Assembly (NCBI RefSeq): GCF_000368045.1
Contig: NZ_KB849236.1
Span: 981,293-1,045,292, forward strand
Origin: Acinetobacter johnsonii CIP 64.6
GTDB taxonomy: Bacteria > Pseudomonadota > Gammaproteobacteria > Pseudomonadales > Moraxellaceae
Direction of reading: 5' to 3'
Length of the DNA stretch: 64,000 bases
The notes under the pieces were generated by a model. The model made no database searches, had not been told where the DNA came from, and saw nothing but the letters and a program-made list of their open reading frames with translations. A program made the position numbers and the translations under genes. Shown here in pieces: positions 63,044 to 64,000 of this stretch (the stretch's first letter is position 1; every line of letters begins with the position of its first letter).

Positions 63044-64000
63044 TTAGCTGTAAATGGCTTGATAAATTTCGCGTGCCTGTTGCCATTCTAGTTCTCTTGG
63101 GTTGTTTTGTAGTAGGCGTGTTTGCAACATGGCATCGGTTGCAAGCTGGTCTAGACTATGTTCAGAAACATTCAATGCTTTGAGTTTTAAGGTTAAACCG
63201 CTACGGTCCAAATGGTTTTGCATATGATCGACGAAAAGATCAGAAAGACCATCGGTACAGCCTGTACTTTTTGGGTCGAGCCAGCAGATCAGTTCCGCAT
63301 AATGTTGCTTAGCTTGAGGTAGATTAAACTTTAAAACCTCTGTCAGCACTAAGGCATTACTGTGTCCATGAGAAATGTGAAAATGCCCACCCAATGGATA
63401 AGCAAGCGCATGAACAGCACCTACTGGGGCATTGGCAAATGCTTGTCCTGCCAACATCGAACCGACCAACATATTTTGTCGAGCTTCTAAATTTTGACCA
63501 TCTTCTAGCACCAAACTGAGGTTTTGATTCAGCAGTTTTAAAGCCTGTTTCGCCAACATGTCAGCATAGGGATTTTTCTTGATTTTAGAAGTATAGGCTT
63601 CAATCGCATGTACCATCGCATCAATGCCTGTAGCAGCACTAATATGACGCGGCAGGTTTTCAGTAAATGTCGCATCCAAAATCGCGACATCGGCAAAAAG
63701 AACGGGTGCTACGATTCCAGTCTTTGTCGTTTCACCTGTGGTGACGATCGAAATTGGTGTGACCTCAGAGCCTGTCCCTGCAGTGGTAGGGACTAAAATT
63801 AAGGGTAGACGAGGTGCTTGGACATTATTTACCCCATAAAGATCGGCTAACTTTTGCTGCTGTGCAGGATGGCTGAGGATGGCAATAATTTTTGCAACAT
63901 CCATAGAGCTGCCGCCACCAAAGCCTAAAACGATATCTACCTTTTGCTGTTTGGCATAATCAACCGCATTTAAAATAATTTGTTCACTCGGATCTGCTTC
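63044..64000 (-). CDS. Iron-containing alcohol dehydrogenase, C-terminal part (partial)
   Basis: The frame runs open to the window edge; an internal ATG at 63904 is not the true start. Visible motifs are FGGGSSMDVAK (NAD-binding loop, 63895 region), PTTAGTGSEVTPISI, ATGIDAMVHAIEAYTS with iron ligands, and HALAYPLGGHFHISHGHSNAL with the iron-binding histidines. This is the family III iron-dependent alcohol dehydrogenase; the substrate cannot be told. The 5' end lies beyond the window. Confidence 0.92.
   Translation of the reverse strand, partial: EADPSEQIILNAVDYAKQQKVDIVLGFGGGSSMDVAKIIAILSHPAQQQKLADLYGVNNVQAPRLPLILVPTTAGTGSEVTPISIVTTGETTKTGIVAPVLFADVAILDATFTENLPRHISAATGIDAMVHAIEAYTSKIKKNPYADMLAKQALKLLNQNLSLVLEDGQNLEARQNMLVGSMLAGQAFANAPVGAVHALAYPLGGHFHISHGHSNALVLTEVLKFNLPQAKQHYAELICWLDPKSTGCTDGLSDLFVDHMQNHLDRSGLTLKLKALNVSEHSLDQLATDAMLQTRLLQNNPRELEWQQAREIYQAIYS

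Overview
The window is ordinary chromosomal DNA of a gammaproteobacterium of the Pseudomonadales, very probably an Acinetobacter. The reasons are the low GC content, the AceI/AceR chlorhexidine-efflux pair, the amgK-murU pair beside lptD, an exbB-exbD-msbA-lpxK-kdsB-holB-pilZ-tatD run, and a long NADP-reductase/thiolase/MaoC lipid module. No rRNA, tRNA, CRISPR array, prophage or insertion sequence was recognised. The identifications rest on protein motifs and gene order read by eye; no database search was run.

Layout. 1-5.9 kb: end of a Gly/Gln-rich repeat protein, then surA-lptD (minus) divergent from amgK-murU (plus), covering outer-membrane assembly and cell-wall recycling. 6-9.5 kb: rsmG, parA-parB and an ExbB/ExbD proton-channel pair. 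9.5-15.8 kb: msbA, lpxK, kdsB (lipid A and Kdo), then holB, pilZ, tatD and a TetR regulator. 15.8-18.5 kb: type II secretion minor pseudopilins gspH-I-J-K. 18.6-22.8 kb: queD-like, ung, an enoyl-CoA hydratase/isomerase-family enzyme, tadA, an SRPBCC protein and cmk. 22.9-26.4 kb: rpsA, ihfB, lapA, pyrF. 26.5-34.8 kb: lysO-like exporter, a Baeyer-Villiger-type monooxygenase with a divergent AraC regulator, zapE, glcB and an SRAP-domain protein. 34.8-45.9 kb: MarR regulator, TerC/CBS/CorC protein, thiM with a zinc-ribbon protein, pepN, two universal stress proteins and several small unknown genes. 46.1-54.1 kb: lipoprotein esterase, an EmrE-like pump with its TetR regulator, BenE-like and LeuE-like transporters, tal, aceR/aceI and a frameshifted OmpW-family gene. 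54.2-64 kb: thiolase, FabG4-like reductase, MaoC dehydratase, a beta-lactamase-fold esterase, an NlpE-like lipoprotein, dnaX, a thioesterase and the end of an iron alcohol dehydrogenase.

Themes. Envelope work dominates: LPS transport and synthesis (LptD, MsbA, LpxK, KdsB), outer-membrane protein folding (SurA), MurNAc salvage (AmgK, MurU), secretion (GspH-K) and efflux (SMR, PACE). Small drug-efflux pumps sit beside their own regulators and visible palindromic operators. The least ordinary items are the gspI leader, which appears to contain an inserted palindromic segment bounded by 8-bp direct repeats; the G-tract frameshift in the OmpW-family gene; the basic, histone-tail-like extension on the thiolase; a possible sliding-clamp-binding C-terminus on the SRAP protein; and hairpins around the dnaX and ihfB starts. 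I did not find a clearly new multi-gene system.
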